Notes: generated from the letters alone by a model not told the origin. DNA of 64,000 nt from Spirochaeta isovalerica (GCF_014207565.1 NZ_JACHGJ010000008.1:1-64000); one strand, 5' to 3'; positions 33,901 through 42,926 are shown, counted from the stretch's first letter. Translations and numbers: made by a program.

Positions 33901-36347
33901 GCAGCTCCAAACCGGAAATCATCCTCTTTATAAAAACCTACGGCAGCGATGTCAATAAAGACAGGCTGATTGAAATGATCAGCCAGAAAGCGGGAGAATC
34001 CTCTGAATTCATCGCGATCGGAATCTATCCCGAGGGGAAAGTATATGACTTCCTCACCTACCATTGGAAGGAACAATGGGTCGAAGATACGCTGAGAAGA
34101 GGGTTCTCCCCCGTTCAGTTCAGAGAACTGAGAGTTTTCCGTCTCCGTGATTTCGATACGGAAATAGTCTATAAAAGCGATTATGTGACTCTTCTCGAAG
34201 TAAGATCCAAGGCTAATGAGAAGGATGTCCGGCTCTTCGCCTACTCTTCCATCTCTATTTCGGAAATCGTCATAACCACAAGCGGTAGGGTTAAGGAACT
34301 TGTGGAATTCGAATCGGCTCTTACAGAAGCGGCCTACGCCATGAGAGCGGTACAGGCCAGACATAAATACAGGCTTCAGTGGAACCGCGTTATCATCCAC
34401 AACAGAAGCCTTATGAATCTCCGGCTTCCCCAGATGAAAGATCTGGAGAAAAAGTTCGTTAAAATGGCTACAGGCCTGGGAATGCAGAGACTCGTTTTCC
34501 TTACCAGACGCATCAAACGCAACGAAAACAGCATCCGCGACCTGGAACTGATCTTCTCCCATGTGACCCACGAACAGTATTCTGTTAGCGGAAGAAAACC
34601 CTCCACAGCGCCTCTCAAAGCGCTGGACAGCTACACGTCCAATGTGGTGCGCGCTCGGCAGAGAAATGTCATCTACCCCTACGAATTTATTAAAATGCTC
34701 ACCTTTTCAGGCTATCCCATTCACAGCGAGATGCCCAAAGGGGAATTTGAGGAATACGATCTGATCGATGGAGAGATTACCTCGGTCAAAGGCCGCGAAC
34801 CGGGACTCAACAGTTCCAATATCGTTTTCGGTCTCATCTCCAATCAGTCTGAAGTTCTGGGAATCTGGATCAGGAGAGTCATCATTCTCGCCGACCCGAC
34901 CAAAGATCTGGGAAGCCTCGCCGAGCCGGAGAGCAGCCGCATCAACGCCGCTCTCGATCTGGCGGAAAGGGAGAATATTCCCGTGGAATGGATTCCCATA
35001 TCGTCGGGAGCCAAGATAAATATGGAAAGCGGAACGGAGAACCTCGACTGGACAGCCAGAACCCTCAAGCGGATTATAGAGTTCACTCAGGCCGGAGGGG
35101 AGATCAACATCATCGTTCCCGATATCAATGTAGGGGCCCAGTCCTACTGGAACGCCGAAGCGACCATGCTGATGCACACCCGGGGACTTCTGATAATGAC
35201 CAAACAGGCATCGCTACTGCTAACCGGAAAAAAAGCTCTCGATTTTTCGGGAAGTGTTTCCGGAGACAACAACCTCGACATAGGAGGCGCGGAAAAAATC
35301 ATGGGACCCAACGGGCAGTCCCAGATCAGAGTGAACGATATTACTGAAGCTTACAGGGTGCTCTTCAATCATTACAACCTGATGTACTCCGAACCGGGAT
35401 CCCGTTTCCCCGCCGTCAGAAAAACTTCCGACGCGCGGGACAGAGACATATCCCTATTCCCCTACAAGGATTTTCTCGGGCAGGGTTTTGTCAATGTGGG
35501 AGATATCTTCAGCATAGAGAAGAATCCCGACAGAAAAAAACCCTTTGACATACGACAGGTCATGAAGTCCGTTGTCGATAAGGACTGCGATCATCTCGAG
35601 CGCTGGCGGGCTATGGAACAGGCTGATACCGCGGTTGTCTGGGAGGCGAGAATCGGCGGTTATGCCGTAGGGCTTATCAGCATAGAGAGCCGCAACATAT
35701 CGAGAATCGGTTCCATTCCCTTCAACGGGCCGGAAAACTGGTCCGGGGGTACCCTCTTCCCCCAGTCATCGAAGAAAATCGCCCGGGGCATCAATGCCTT
35801 CTCCGGACGGGTGCCTCTGGTCGTTCTGGCGAACCTCTCGGGATTCGACGGGTCTCCCGAATCGCTCCGCCAGCTACAGCTGGAGTACGGTGCTGAAATC
35901 GGACGGGCCATGGTCAACTATGACGGGCCGATCGTTTTCGTCGTCATCGCCCGATATCACGGTGGGGCTTACGTCGTGTTCTCCAAATCGCTCAATCCCA
36001 ATATTCGTTCAGCAGCGCTCGAAGGTTCTTTCGCCTCTGTTATCGGAGGTGCCCCGGCGGCAGCTGTTGTTTTCCCGAAAACCGTATCGCGGGAAGCCTA
36101 CAAGGATGAAAGAGTCATTGCCAAACAGAAAGCCCTTAACAAAGGGAAATGCTCGCCCAGAGAATACCAGGAGCTTTTCAACAGCGTTTACAACGAGAAG
36201 CAGAAAGAGCTGGCGGACAAGTTTGATAAAATTCATTCCGTGGAAAGAGCCAGAAAGGTCGGTTCGATAGACGATATAATCGGGGCATCTCAGCTCAGGC
36301 CCTATATCATTGAACAGTTAGAAGCGGGAATGAAGAAGTTCAGCTGA
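30912..36347 (+). CDS. Single-chain biotin-dependent acyl-CoA carboxylase (BC-BCCP-CT fusion)
   Basis: An 1811-residue protein that makes malonyl-CoA (or methylmalonyl-CoA) from the acyl-CoA, bicarbonate and ATP. Biotin carboxylase spans about residues 1-460: GWGFVSEDAEF, the ATP-grasp loop VIVKAANAGGGRGIRFV, YLYDLNRKAFYFMEVNTRLQVEHPITE. The biotin carrier follows with GVLEAMKMEM, biotinyl Lys near residue 629. About 550 residues of linker and central region come next. The carboxyltransferase occupies the last roughly 580 residues, with its beta part near DINVGAQSYWNAEATMLM and its alpha part near NLSGFDGSPESLRQ and YHGGAYVVFSK. TAAGGAG precedes ATG 30912. Most bacteria split these functions over several genes. 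Preferred acyl-CoA is not readable. Confidence 0.88.
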   Translation: MNLEKNHRIGILNRGEAALRFIRAVKEYNDLHGTELKTVAFYIDKEENAPFVNQADFNLPLSSLSLFPGKQQSPYLDHDLMLQALKTADCQALWVGWGFVSEDAEFVAKVEEAGLAFMGPSSTAMALLGDKIAAKELADKAEVPILPWSRGAVKTLDEAKKISEKIGYPVIVKAANAGGGRGIRFVRTPEELETQYNSAKEETIRITGNDVVFIELLVEKGRHLEVQVLADSHGHINTFGARDCSAQRKNQKIIEETPPPNLPQKIVAHMEAAAARLIKAAEYVGAGTVEYLYDLNRKAFYFMEVNTRLQVEHPITETLYQIDLVKGQIDVAMGKECDLSSAAPSGAVMEVRLNAEDPDRNFSPAPGQVTLFIPPAGAGIRVDSGIIQGSLIPSDFDSMVGKIIAHGSTRKEAMSRLKRALNEMTVAIDNGTTNKAFLLELLGQKEIIKGGIHTGYVEEMLASGRRKADREKLEAALIAGAIQQHFLQYKRDYSSFKQQLIRIGRPRILPENTGYEVTLGAEGNSYTFLVRQLGENSYELNLGDKIIRCKSLIEDNRGVLIYKDRRWDVLLIARGDQLQCEIDGTPVMIESDSGGWVRSPSPAIVLAVNCEPGKEVRKDDVLGVLEAMKMEMLLKAPSDGIIKEISVSAGEQVSAGQKLILMESAEQGESSTEAKAPPVNWKSSEQSDEERYASLKGELLGIFLGYDHREKPETILDDLSSYTGLTDLFLQALEYGNIVERLFQSVEVETTGFTRPLTYQEMLTHYFRSDRDKEKGLPDEFVNNLKMAIECYGVPDENHALFHIFKSRNILELKMKLISEMLFRMQDLSFPDETHKRFTSVINEVIALYMDHSNSIVDMALHLMYQKINSIKRRRKDDTHLEAVNELISRLNVTREDRVENEINELADSGSIIVRDLVNLIIEDDAERTHIPLRILGTHLNRDRDIIEKSIVQEDDFYVSHIVYREKGRTKHCLTAAVNGIDRLTSLPLEKLIKKTGSSKPEIILFIKTYGSDVNKDRLIEMISQKAGESSEFIAIGIYPEGKVYDFLTYHWKEQWVEDTLRRGFSPVQFRELRVFRLRDFDTEIVYKSDYVTLLEVRSKANEKDVRLFAYSSISISEIVITTSGRVKELVEFESALTEAAYAMRAVQARHKYRLQWNRVIIHNRSLMNLRLPQMKDLEKKFVKMATGLGMQRLVFLTRRIKRNENSIRDLELIFSHVTHEQYSVSGRKPSTAPLKALDSYTSNVVRARQRNVIYPYEFIKMLTFSGYPIHSEMPKGEFEEYDLIDGEITSVKGREPGLNSSNIVFGLISNQSEVLGIWIRRVIILADPTKDLGSLAEPESSRINAALDLAERENIPVEWIPISSGAKINMESGTENLDWTARTLKRIIEFTQAGGEINIIVPDINVGAQSYWNAEATMLMHTRGLLIMTKQASLLLTGKKALDFSGSVSGDNNLDIGGAEKIMGPNGQSQIRVNDITEAYRVLFNHYNLMYSEPGSRFPAVRKTSDARDRDISLFPYKDFLGQGFVNVGDIFSIEKNPDRKKPFDIRQVMKSVVDKDCDHLERWRAMEQADTAVVWEARIGGYAVGLISIESRNISRIGSIPFNGPENWSGGTLFPQSSKKIARGINAFSGRVPLVVLANLSGFDGSPESLRQLQLEYGAEIGRAMVNYDGPIVFVVIARYHGGAYVVFSKSLNPNIRSAALEGSFASVIGGAPAAAVVFPKTVSREAYKDERVIAKQKALNKGKCSPREYQELFNSVYNEKQKELADKFDKIHSVERARKVGSIDDIIGASQLRPYIIEQLEAGMKKFS

Positions 36348-36365
36348 TAAGCCGGCAATGTCCAA

Positions 36366-36389
36366 ACCCGGGGGAAACTTTCCCCGGGT
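36366..36389 (+). terminator. Hairpin after the carboxylase gene
   Basis: ACCCGGGG (36366-36373) pairs with CCCCGGGT (36382-36389), extendable by G-U and A-T pairs. The following T run is short. Likely terminator. Confidence 0.65.
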
Positions 36390-36420
36390 CGCTTTCATGT
36401 GAATAATAAGGTGTAGAATA

Positions 36421-38283
36421 TTACGAATCTGTCCTGAAATGATTGACTTCAGAAATCAGCTGCTCACCGACTTCTCCGATTCGATCGGATAACATTTTCA
36501 ATCCGGCGACGGCGTCGGATACTTCATTGAATCCGATATTCACCTCGGTTATGGCATTAGTGACGATACCCGAAATCCGGGAAACCGAGCCCATCAGTTC
36601 GTTTACCGACCCGGAGCCCGTTTTTACAACATCGGATTTGTCTTTTACCAGTGAAGAGGTATCTCTCAGGCTCGACATGGCTTCGAGAATCTGCTGCCCG
36701 CCCACATTGAGTTCATCAGTACTGGATGAAACGGTGAGCAGAGCTTCCGAGACCGTGCTGATTTTCTGGTTTATATAATTGAAGGCGTCTCTGGTGCTCT
36801 GCCCGGCCCGGGAAGCGTCTTCTATTCTTCCGATAATGCCTTTCAATGTTTTGGAGATCTCTTTTGTATTGGTTGCCGATGCTTCGGCAAGTTTCCGTAT
36901 TTCGTCTGCGACGACGGCGAATCCTTTTCCCTGATCGCCGGCATGCGCCGCTTCGATGGCGGCATTCATGGCCAGAAGATTGGTCTGGGAGGATATATTC
37001 TGAATGATACCGGCCATATTGTTTATATCATTCACAGATGAATTAATATCTTCGATAATCCCCGTCGTCTCGGTCAGCCTCAAATCCCCTTCATTGGCAG
37101 TATCCACCAGCTCGCCGATGACGCTCTGGTTGTTCAAAGTCAATTTGGATACGTTTGCAATGGAAGCGATCATCTCCGTAATGGAAGCGGTGGACTGCTC
37201 GACCATAACAAGCTGTTCATTTATGTGGTCGCTTAATTCGGAAATATAGGAAGCTATATCCAGCGCCTCTTTATTGGAAAGAGATATGTTTTCATCAAGC
37301 GACGACATCTGCGTGCTGATGGAGTTGATATTCGCTGAAATTTCAACAGCAGCGGAAGATGTCTCGGAAGCAGTGGCGATCAACTCCTCTTTTACTTCGC
37401 TGTTTACATTGGAGATTTCTTTAATAGTCTTGAGAGAACGGTTAAGCCCGGTTTGAAATTGACTCATATCCTGGCTCAGTTGACCGACTTCGTCTTTAGC
37501 TGTCGTTCTTATTTCATTTGTCAGATCTCCGGAAGCCATGACCGACAGACTTTTTTTCAGAATGTTGATTGATCCGGCAATCCTGTTGGCGATAAGGAAT
37601 GAAATGACAATGGACAGAATCATGACGATTATGGCGAAACCGGCTGAAATATAATATCCGAGCCTGGTATAGTACTCAATCTGTTCATCGATAATATCGT
37701 ACTGTTCCTCGATCGTAACCTGGGAACCTTCCAGAGCTTCGTAAAGTGCCGAAATCTGAGTTTTTGTCCTGTAGATAATGGTGTTCAGATCTCTATAGCC
37801 TTCAAGTCCGGTAAAACTGTCTGAAAGAGCCATGTTGAATGTAAAGGTTGTACTTATACCCTGGACTTTTACAGAAAAAACCCTATCGGCGACATTCAAT
37901 AATTCTTTTATATCCGCTCTGAGTTTATCCTGGGCTTCTACCTGCAATTCATCGAGAAGCACAATCCGCCTTAAGGCGGTTGCCACCTTATCATTGAGGG
38001 AAGAGAGAAGCTTCATCTTGTTGACATTTTCCAGAACCACTTCCTTTTCCGCGATAGCTTTATTGAGCTCATCCAGCTGATTCAGAATAATGACATCATT
38101 GTAAAGAAAAAATGAGAGTTCCTTCTGCTCATTGAGAACTCTGTCTTTTAATGAGAGAAGCTCCGCTTTTTCTCCTTCGATAACATTAACCACTTGCTGG
38201 AATCCCAGAAAAACAGCAACTGTAATGATCATGGAAGCCAGAAGAGAGAAAATTAGAAATAGCAGTTTATTTTTGATCTTCAT
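36421..38283 (-). CDS. Methyl-accepting chemotaxis protein (periplasmic sensor)
   Basis: A 620-residue receptor. TM1 is residues 7-29, then a periplasmic, mainly helical sensor of about 185 residues, TM2 near 215-237, a HAMP domain to about 290, and a signalling domain with the hairpin tip region VVADEIRKLAEASATNTKEISKT near residue 475. The hairpin is flanked by methylation helices. The C-terminus has no CheR-binding pentapeptide. The sensor looks like a four-helix bundle (4HB-like); the ligand is unknown. It is monocistronic and leftward, convergent with the carboxylase. Confidence 0.88.
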   Translation of the reverse strand: MKIKNKLLFLIFSLLASMIITVAVFLGFQQVVNVIEGEKAELLSLKDRVLNEQKELSFFLYNDVIILNQLDELNKAIAEKEVVLENVNKMKLLSSLNDKVATALRRIVLLDELQVEAQDKLRADIKELLNVADRVFSVKVQGISTTFTFNMALSDSFTGLEGYRDLNTIIYRTKTQISALYEALEGSQVTIEEQYDIIDEQIEYYTRLGYYISAGFAIIVMILSIVISFLIANRIAGSINILKKSLSVMASGDLTNEIRTTAKDEVGQLSQDMSQFQTGLNRSLKTIKEISNVNSEVKEELIATASETSSAAVEISANINSISTQMSSLDENISLSNKEALDIASYISELSDHINEQLVMVEQSTASITEMIASIANVSKLTLNNQSVIGELVDTANEGDLRLTETTGIIEDINSSVNDINNMAGIIQNISSQTNLLAMNAAIEAAHAGDQGKGFAVVADEIRKLAEASATNTKEISKTLKGIIGRIEDASRAGQSTRDAFNYINQKISTVSEALLTVSSSTDELNVGGQQILEAMSSLRDTSSLVKDKSDVVKTGSGSVNELMGSVSRISGIVTNAITEVNIGFNEVSDAVAGLKMLSDRIGEVGEQLISEVNHFRTDS

Positions 38284-38350
38284 AAAGTATCCTCATACAG
38301 GCCTATGACGCAATTACAGTATAACACGGAAAATCCTCCCCTTTTATTCG

Positions 38351-38388
38351 AAAAAAAATACCTTAAAGCCAGGCTCTAAGGTATTTTT
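38351..38388 (-). terminator. Rho-independent terminator after the sugar-binding protein gene
   Basis: Between 38354-38365 (AAAAATACCTTA) and 38377-38388 (TAAGGTATTTTT) a perfect 12-bp stem forms, with an A8 run that is a T8 run on the minus strand. It ends the leftward sugar ABC operon. Confidence 0.9.
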
Positions 38389-38408
38389 ATTATCTATTTA
38401 CGATACGA

Positions 38409-39596
38409 TTATTTGTAAGGGCTGAAATCGATATCAGCAAAGTCAGGATGATTCTCATCCTTGTAACCAGTTGCAAAAATTGTGTCGTAAGTCAGCTGAG
38501 GATTAGAAGCCAGCAGTGTGTCGATGGGAGAATAAGCTGTCTGAGCACCATCGATAGAAGGTCCGCTGGTCAGTCCTGTCAGTCCGGGTTTACCATCTAC
38601 AATGTTCTTTGCGATCATTACAGAATCGTGTACCAGTTTGGAAACATCTTTGAATACTGTCATTGTCTGAGTACCTTTACCGGTAACAGTGTCGCCCATA
38701 AGGCTGGCAAGAGTTACGTTGGAAGCATCCTGACCTGTTGTGTAGTATTTTGCATAAGGTGTAGCCATTTTTGCAAACTCGAGTCTGATAGCAGCAGATG
38801 TGTCATCATTGGGAGCCAGAACAAATACTTTGTCAGACATTTTGTTAATCTGAGCAACAACACCGGCAGCTTTGATTCCTGCAGTTTCAGGGTTCCAGTC
38901 AGTATCGATTGACTGCATAGCTCCCTGGAGAGCGTCTTTGGCAGCGTCATCGAATGTAGCTTCAGTGTACAGATCAAGTGCTTCGAAAGCCGCTGCATCC
39001 TGGTTTACAATATGGAAAAGATCGAGGTTGGGCTGCAGTTCTTCAAAGGCACCGCCGAAGAAGTATGTAGCGTTGGGCCAGTCAGCAACACGTCCTGCGA
39101 AGATTGCCAGGTCCGCTTTGTTGTCGGGAGTAACGCCTTCTGCCAGAGCTGCGTCTACAAGGTGTTTACCCATTGCTTTACCAACATTCCAGCTGTTGAA
39201 AGTTGTGTAGTAGTCAGCTACGTCGTTAGAGGATTTTGCCATACGGTCGTGAGCGATAACAACTACGTCTTCTGCGTGAGCGGCAGCAACAGCTGATGCA
39301 CCGGATCCCTGAGAAGTGATAATAATAACTTTTGCACCTCTGGCGATCAATGCTTCAACATTCTGCTTTTCTTTGGACTCATCACCTTCAGAAAAGAGAA
39401 TCTCATATTCATAACCGGCACCAAGAGCATCCAGTTCTTTCTTAAAGAAAGCACCATCCTGGTTTGCCCATCTTTCTTCAGATGCATCGGGTAATACGAC
39501 ACCGATTTTAACTCCACCGGAATCCTGTCCACCACTGGCGAATGTAAACCCTGTTGCGACTACTAAAATCAGTAGCGATAGTAAAACACGTTTCAT
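38409..39596 (-). CDS. ChvE-like multiple-sugar periplasmic binding protein
   Basis: A 395-residue binding protein with a signal peptide (residues 1-21) cleaved before SGGQDSGG. The mature protein matches the ChvE/MmsC class: VKIGVVLPDASEERWANQDGAFFKKELDALG, VIIITSQGSGASAVAAAHAEDVVVIAHDRMAKSSNDVADYYTTFNSWNVGKAMGKHLVDAAL. ChvE proteins bind several monosaccharides (galactose, arabinose, xylose, glucose) and serve both uptake and signalling. GAGGAG lies 6 nt before the ATG. It is separated from the permease gene by 119 nt with a hairpin, which fits higher expression of the binding protein. Terminator downstream. Confidence 0.86.
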   Translation of the reverse strand: MKRVLLSLLILVVATGFTFASGGQDSGGVKIGVVLPDASEERWANQDGAFFKKELDALGAGYEYEILFSEGDESKEKQNVEALIARGAKVIIITSQGSGASAVAAAHAEDVVVIAHDRMAKSSNDVADYYTTFNSWNVGKAMGKHLVDAALAEGVTPDNKADLAIFAGRVADWPNATYFFGGAFEELQPNLDLFHIVNQDAAAFEALDLYTEATFDDAAKDALQGAMQSIDTDWNPETAGIKAAGVVAQINKMSDKVFVLAPNDDTSAAIRLEFAKMATPYAKYYTTGQDASNVTLASLMGDTVTGKGTQTMTVFKDVSKLVHDSVMIAKNIVDGKPGLTGLTSGPSIDGAQTAYSPIDTLLASNPQLTYDTIFATGYKDENHPDFADIDFSPYK

Positions 39597-39668
39597 ACAA
39601 ATCTCCTCTTGAAATTTAAATTACAGATTATTAGTTTTTCTGCAATTTTTTCTATTACTAAAGTGCAT

Positions 39669-39689
39669 GCATCCGCTTGGAGCGAATGC
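39669..39689 (-). other. Intercistronic hairpin between permease and binding-protein genes
   Basis: On the minus strand GCATTCGC-TCCAA-GCGGATGC forms an 8-bp stem with one G-U pair. There is no T run behind it, so it is more likely a processing or stabilising structure than a terminator. Confidence 0.5.
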
Positions 39690-39715
39690 AACACTCTAAA
39701 TCCAGTTTCTATAAT

Positions 39716-41152
39716 TTAAGCCCGGGCAAAATCAGCTTCCCGGCTTCCTCTGATTTTGTCTTTAATCCTGTTAAACTCACCCTGAGCATTAGTAAACTCA
39801 TACTCGAATTCGATAAGGTTTTCACGGTTTTCACTTCTTGCCGCTTTTAGTTCAGATTTTGCTTTGGCAAAGTTGGCTTTCGCTGCTGCAAAATCCTCTT
39901 TGTACTGTCTTTTCGCGTAATGGATTCCGACCATGTCGACCGCATTAACATTTCTTGTATAGATGTCAAATACAACGGCAAGCAGTAATACACCACCGAG
40001 AATGATCGGTTCGATGTTAGCGTCAATTCCCGCAAGAGCCATTCCGTTCTTTAGAGACATGATTACAATGGCGCCGACCACGGCATTGACGACTTTACCG
40101 ATACCGCCGCTGGCACTTGTTCCACCGATAAACGCAGCTGCGATTGCATACAATTCCCAGAACGGACCGTGTTTCGGCGAAGCGTTCTGAAGACGGGAAA
40201 CATACATAACACCGGAAAACATAGCCATAATCCCCATAGAGATGAAAACGATGATTAAGATCATTTCGACATTGATTCCGGAAAGCTCTGCTGCTTCGGG
40301 ATTCCCTCCCACTGCATATATCCGTCTGCCCAGGGTTGTCTGAGTCGTCATAAAGTGATAAATGGCGACAATTGCAACAGTTATCAGCAACAGGTAGGAT
40401 ATGCCTTTATTGGCACTGAAAACATAAGTCAAATAGCCGATGATTAAACTCAGGACGAAAAGCTTTGTGATAAAGATTTCCATTTTTTCACTGGGAATAT
40501 TCAACCTTTTGTGCTTTTTCCGGCTGGACATTCCCGACAGGATAACCGCAATCAGGATAAAAACCCCAATGATGAGAGTAACAATATCATATCCGTTTTT
40601 TTCAACTGTCGGTAAATAACCGGTTCCGATCTGAAGAAAGAACTCATTAGTCGTTGAAATGGTTCTGTTACCGGTTTTGATAAACAGGAAACCTTTGAAA
40701 ATAAACATTCCCGCAAGAGTCACAACAAATGATGGAACTTTGATCTTTGCTATAAAAAAACCTTTTATGATACCAACGAAAACGGCAATCCCCAGGGCTC
40801 CCAGCAATGCCATGGGAACCGATTGCCCGCCTGTCTCTACTGCGACGACGACATAGGCTCCCGAGAAGGCTCCCAGAAATCCAACCGACAAGTCGATCTG
40901 CCTGGTAACGATAACGAGAGTCATACCTACAGCGAGAACGGCAACATAAGCCGTTTGATTCATCAGGTTGGTAAAGTTGAACGGTCCCATAAAGACCCAA
41001 TTAGTCATAAATCCGAAAACGATAAAAATAAAGATCAATGCGACAAACATCCCGTAATCTCTGATATTTGTTCTGAACATTGATATTATCGTGAGGAAAT
41101 ATTTGTAAATCGACCATCCGATTCTTTTAAATACGTTAGTATTCTCAGTCAT
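39716..41152 (-). CDS. Sugar ABC permease (GguB/XylH-like) with a charged coiled-coil tail
   Basis: A 478-residue permease of the GguB/MmsB/XylH type. Visible features are VLAVGMTLVIVTRQIDLSVGFLGAFSGAYVVV near residue 70, GRRIYAVGGNPEAAELSGINVEMILIIVFISMGIMAMFSGVMYVSRLQ (coupling loop) and AAAFIGGTSASGGIGKVVNAVVGA. After the last helix about 75 residues of charged, heptad-like sequence follow (KANFAKAKSELKAARSENRE...), not usual for this family. ATG 41152 with GGAGAA is chosen. It is co-transcribed with the ATPase (16-nt gap). Confidence 0.85.
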   Translation of the reverse strand: MTENTNVFKRIGWSIYKYFLTIISMFRTNIRDYGMFVALIFIFIVFGFMTNWVFMGPFNFTNLMNQTAYVAVLAVGMTLVIVTRQIDLSVGFLGAFSGAYVVVAVETGGQSVPMALLGALGIAVFVGIIKGFFIAKIKVPSFVVTLAGMFIFKGFLFIKTGNRTISTTNEFFLQIGTGYLPTVEKNGYDIVTLIIGVFILIAVILSGMSSRKKHKRLNIPSEKMEIFITKLFVLSLIIGYLTYVFSANKGISYLLLITVAIVAIYHFMTTQTTLGRRIYAVGGNPEAAELSGINVEMILIIVFISMGIMAMFSGVMYVSRLQNASPKHGPFWELYAIAAAFIGGTSASGGIGKVVNAVVGAIVIMSLKNGMALAGIDANIEPIILGGVLLLAVVFDIYTRNVNAVDMVGIHYAKRQYKEDFAAAKANFAKAKSELKAARSENRENLIEFEYEFTNAQGEFNRIKDKIRGSREADFARA

Positions 41153-41168
41153 AATTTCTCCTAAATTC

Positions 41169-42692
41169 CTAAGCTGTTGTTGCGCTATGCATAATTTTTT
41201 CAGGTGTGGCATCTTTGATATCGAATTCTGCAGTCTGAACACCCTCAGCGATAACATAGATCCTGTCACACATACCTAAAATCTCCGGAAGCTCCGAAGA
41301 AATTATGATTATGCTCATTCCCTTGGCAACCAAATCGTTAATAATCGTATAAATTTCATATTTCGCCCCGACATCGATACCTCGGGTGGGTTCATCCAAT
41401 ATGAGAATTTTCGGTTCGGCAAACAGCCATTTGCTGACCTGAACTTTCTGCTGATTTCCTCCACTCAGATTTTTTACCTGCTGAAGAACCGATGGAGTAC
41501 GGATGTCGATATCCTTCACATATTTTTCAGCATATCTGTTTTGTGAAAGAAAATTGATAATCCCCATTCTGGAAATCTTTTTTAACGCCGAGACAGTAAT
41601 ATTCTGCCCGATGGTCTCTTCCAGAATCAGTCCGTCTTTTTTTCTGTCTTCCGAAACATAAGCGATACCCGCTTCAATGGCTTTTTTGGGAGAATTCAGT
41701 TTCAGCGCTTTCCCGAAAACGATTGTGCTTCCCGATAATTTGTATTTCTTGGGATTTCCAAAGATACTGTGAGCCAGCTCTGTTCTGCCCGCGCCCATTA
41801 ATCCGGCTATACCGACAACTTCACCTTTATGAACTTTTATGTTGGAATTGCTGACAATATAACGATTAAGCGAAGTATCGAAAGCATTCAGATGAACCGT
41901 TTCCAGTACAACAGGTCCACCTTTGTATTCGGGCCTCTTGGGGAATATATCCTCAATCTCCCGACCGACCATGTTTTTAATTATGGTCTGTTCATTCGCC
42001 TCATCTTTAGTCATGGCTGCAACGGTTTTTCCGTCCCGCAAAACAGTAATGGAGTCTGCAATGGCCTCCACTTCTTTTAACTTGTGGGAAATCATAATAG
42101 AAGTGAGCCCCTGCTTTTTCAACTCCAGAAGGAGGTTCAGCAGGTTTTCACTGTCGTCTTCATTCAAGGCCGCTGTGGGCTCATCCAGAATGAGGAGCTT
42201 TACGTTCTGACTCAACGCCTTGGCAATTTCAATTAATTGCTGCTTCCCCACACCCAGCAGACCGACAAGACTGTAAAGATCAACATCGAGACCGACCATG
42301 TCCAGATACTTCTTAGCTTCTTTTTTCGTTTCGTCCCAGCTCATAACCGATAATTTGTTATGAATCTCATGACCGACAAAAACATTTTCGTAAACCGTCA
42401 GGTTCGGGAAGAGCGCCAGTTCCTGATTTATAATGACTATACCGTCAGAAACTGAATCTTTGATTCCGTGAAATCGTTTGATTTGCCCGTCAAAGATAAT
42501 ATCTCCGTCGTAGGAACCATGAGGGTAGATACCGCTAAGTACTTTCATCAATGTTGATTTTCCGGCACCATTTTCGCCTACGATAAAATGGATATCTCCT
42601 TTTTTGACTGAGATATCCACATCATCAAGCGCTTTTACACCGGGGAATGTCTTCGTAATTGATTTCATTCGCAATAAAATATCGTTTTCCAA
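41169..42692 (-). CDS. Sugar ABC ATPase (GguA/XylG-like)
   Basis: A 507-residue double ATPase. The first domain has GENGAGKST (Walker A), the segment YPHGSYDGDIIFDGQ typical of GguA/MmsA, INQELALFPNLTVYENVF and LLILDEPTAALNEDD. The second has the degenerate loop GLMGAGRTEL, LSGGNQQKV and ILILDEPTRGIDVGAK. The start is TTG 42692 with AGAGGTG a few bases upstream; a start at an inner ATG (residue 9) is possible. It lies behind a long regulatory region with repeats. Confidence 0.87.
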   Translation of the reverse strand: MENDILLRMKSITKTFPGVKALDDVDISVKKGDIHFIVGENGAGKSTLMKVLSGIYPHGSYDGDIIFDGQIKRFHGIKDSVSDGIVIINQELALFPNLTVYENVFVGHEIHNKLSVMSWDETKKEAKKYLDMVGLDVDLYSLVGLLGVGKQQLIEIAKALSQNVKLLILDEPTAALNEDDSENLLNLLLELKKQGLTSIMISHKLKEVEAIADSITVLRDGKTVAAMTKDEANEQTIIKNMVGREIEDIFPKRPEYKGGPVVLETVHLNAFDTSLNRYIVSNSNIKVHKGEVVGIAGLMGAGRTELAHSIFGNPKKYKLSGSTIVFGKALKLNSPKKAIEAGIAYVSEDRKKDGLILEETIGQNITVSALKKISRMGIINFLSQNRYAEKYVKDIDIRTPSVLQQVKNLSGGNQQKVQVSKWLFAEPKILILDEPTRGIDVGAKYEIYTIINDLVAKGMSIIIISSELPEILGMCDRIYVIAEGVQTAEFDIKDATPEKIMHSATTA

Positions 42693-42807
42693 AAAACACC
42701 TCTAAATGTATTTAGCCTTTCATTTTTCTTAAGTCTTAACAGAAAATTAATACCTAATTCCGAATCCAGTATTGAGAATTAAAATAGATATTAAATACTT
42801 TTGATTT

Positions 42808-42915
42808 ATTGTATCCCTGAAATTTGAATGCGTGATATAGGATTCTTCTGTCAAAAACAGTTCATTTTTGACATATCGCTCCAGTGTGTTCGAGATAATA
42901 AGGACATTTTTGACA
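42808..42915 (-). promoter_or_regulatory. Promoter and spaced repeats for the sugar ABC operon
   Basis: On the minus strand TACAAT (42808-42813) is a likely -10 box without a good -35. Upstream lie CATTTTTGACA repeats (+ strand) at 42863-42873 and 42905-42915, exactly 42 bp apart (four helical turns), and an inverted copy TGTCAAAAA at 42849-42857. This layout fits activation by the AraC-type regulator encoded just upstream. Confidence 0.6.
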
Positions 42916-42926
42916 ACAAGTATGTG

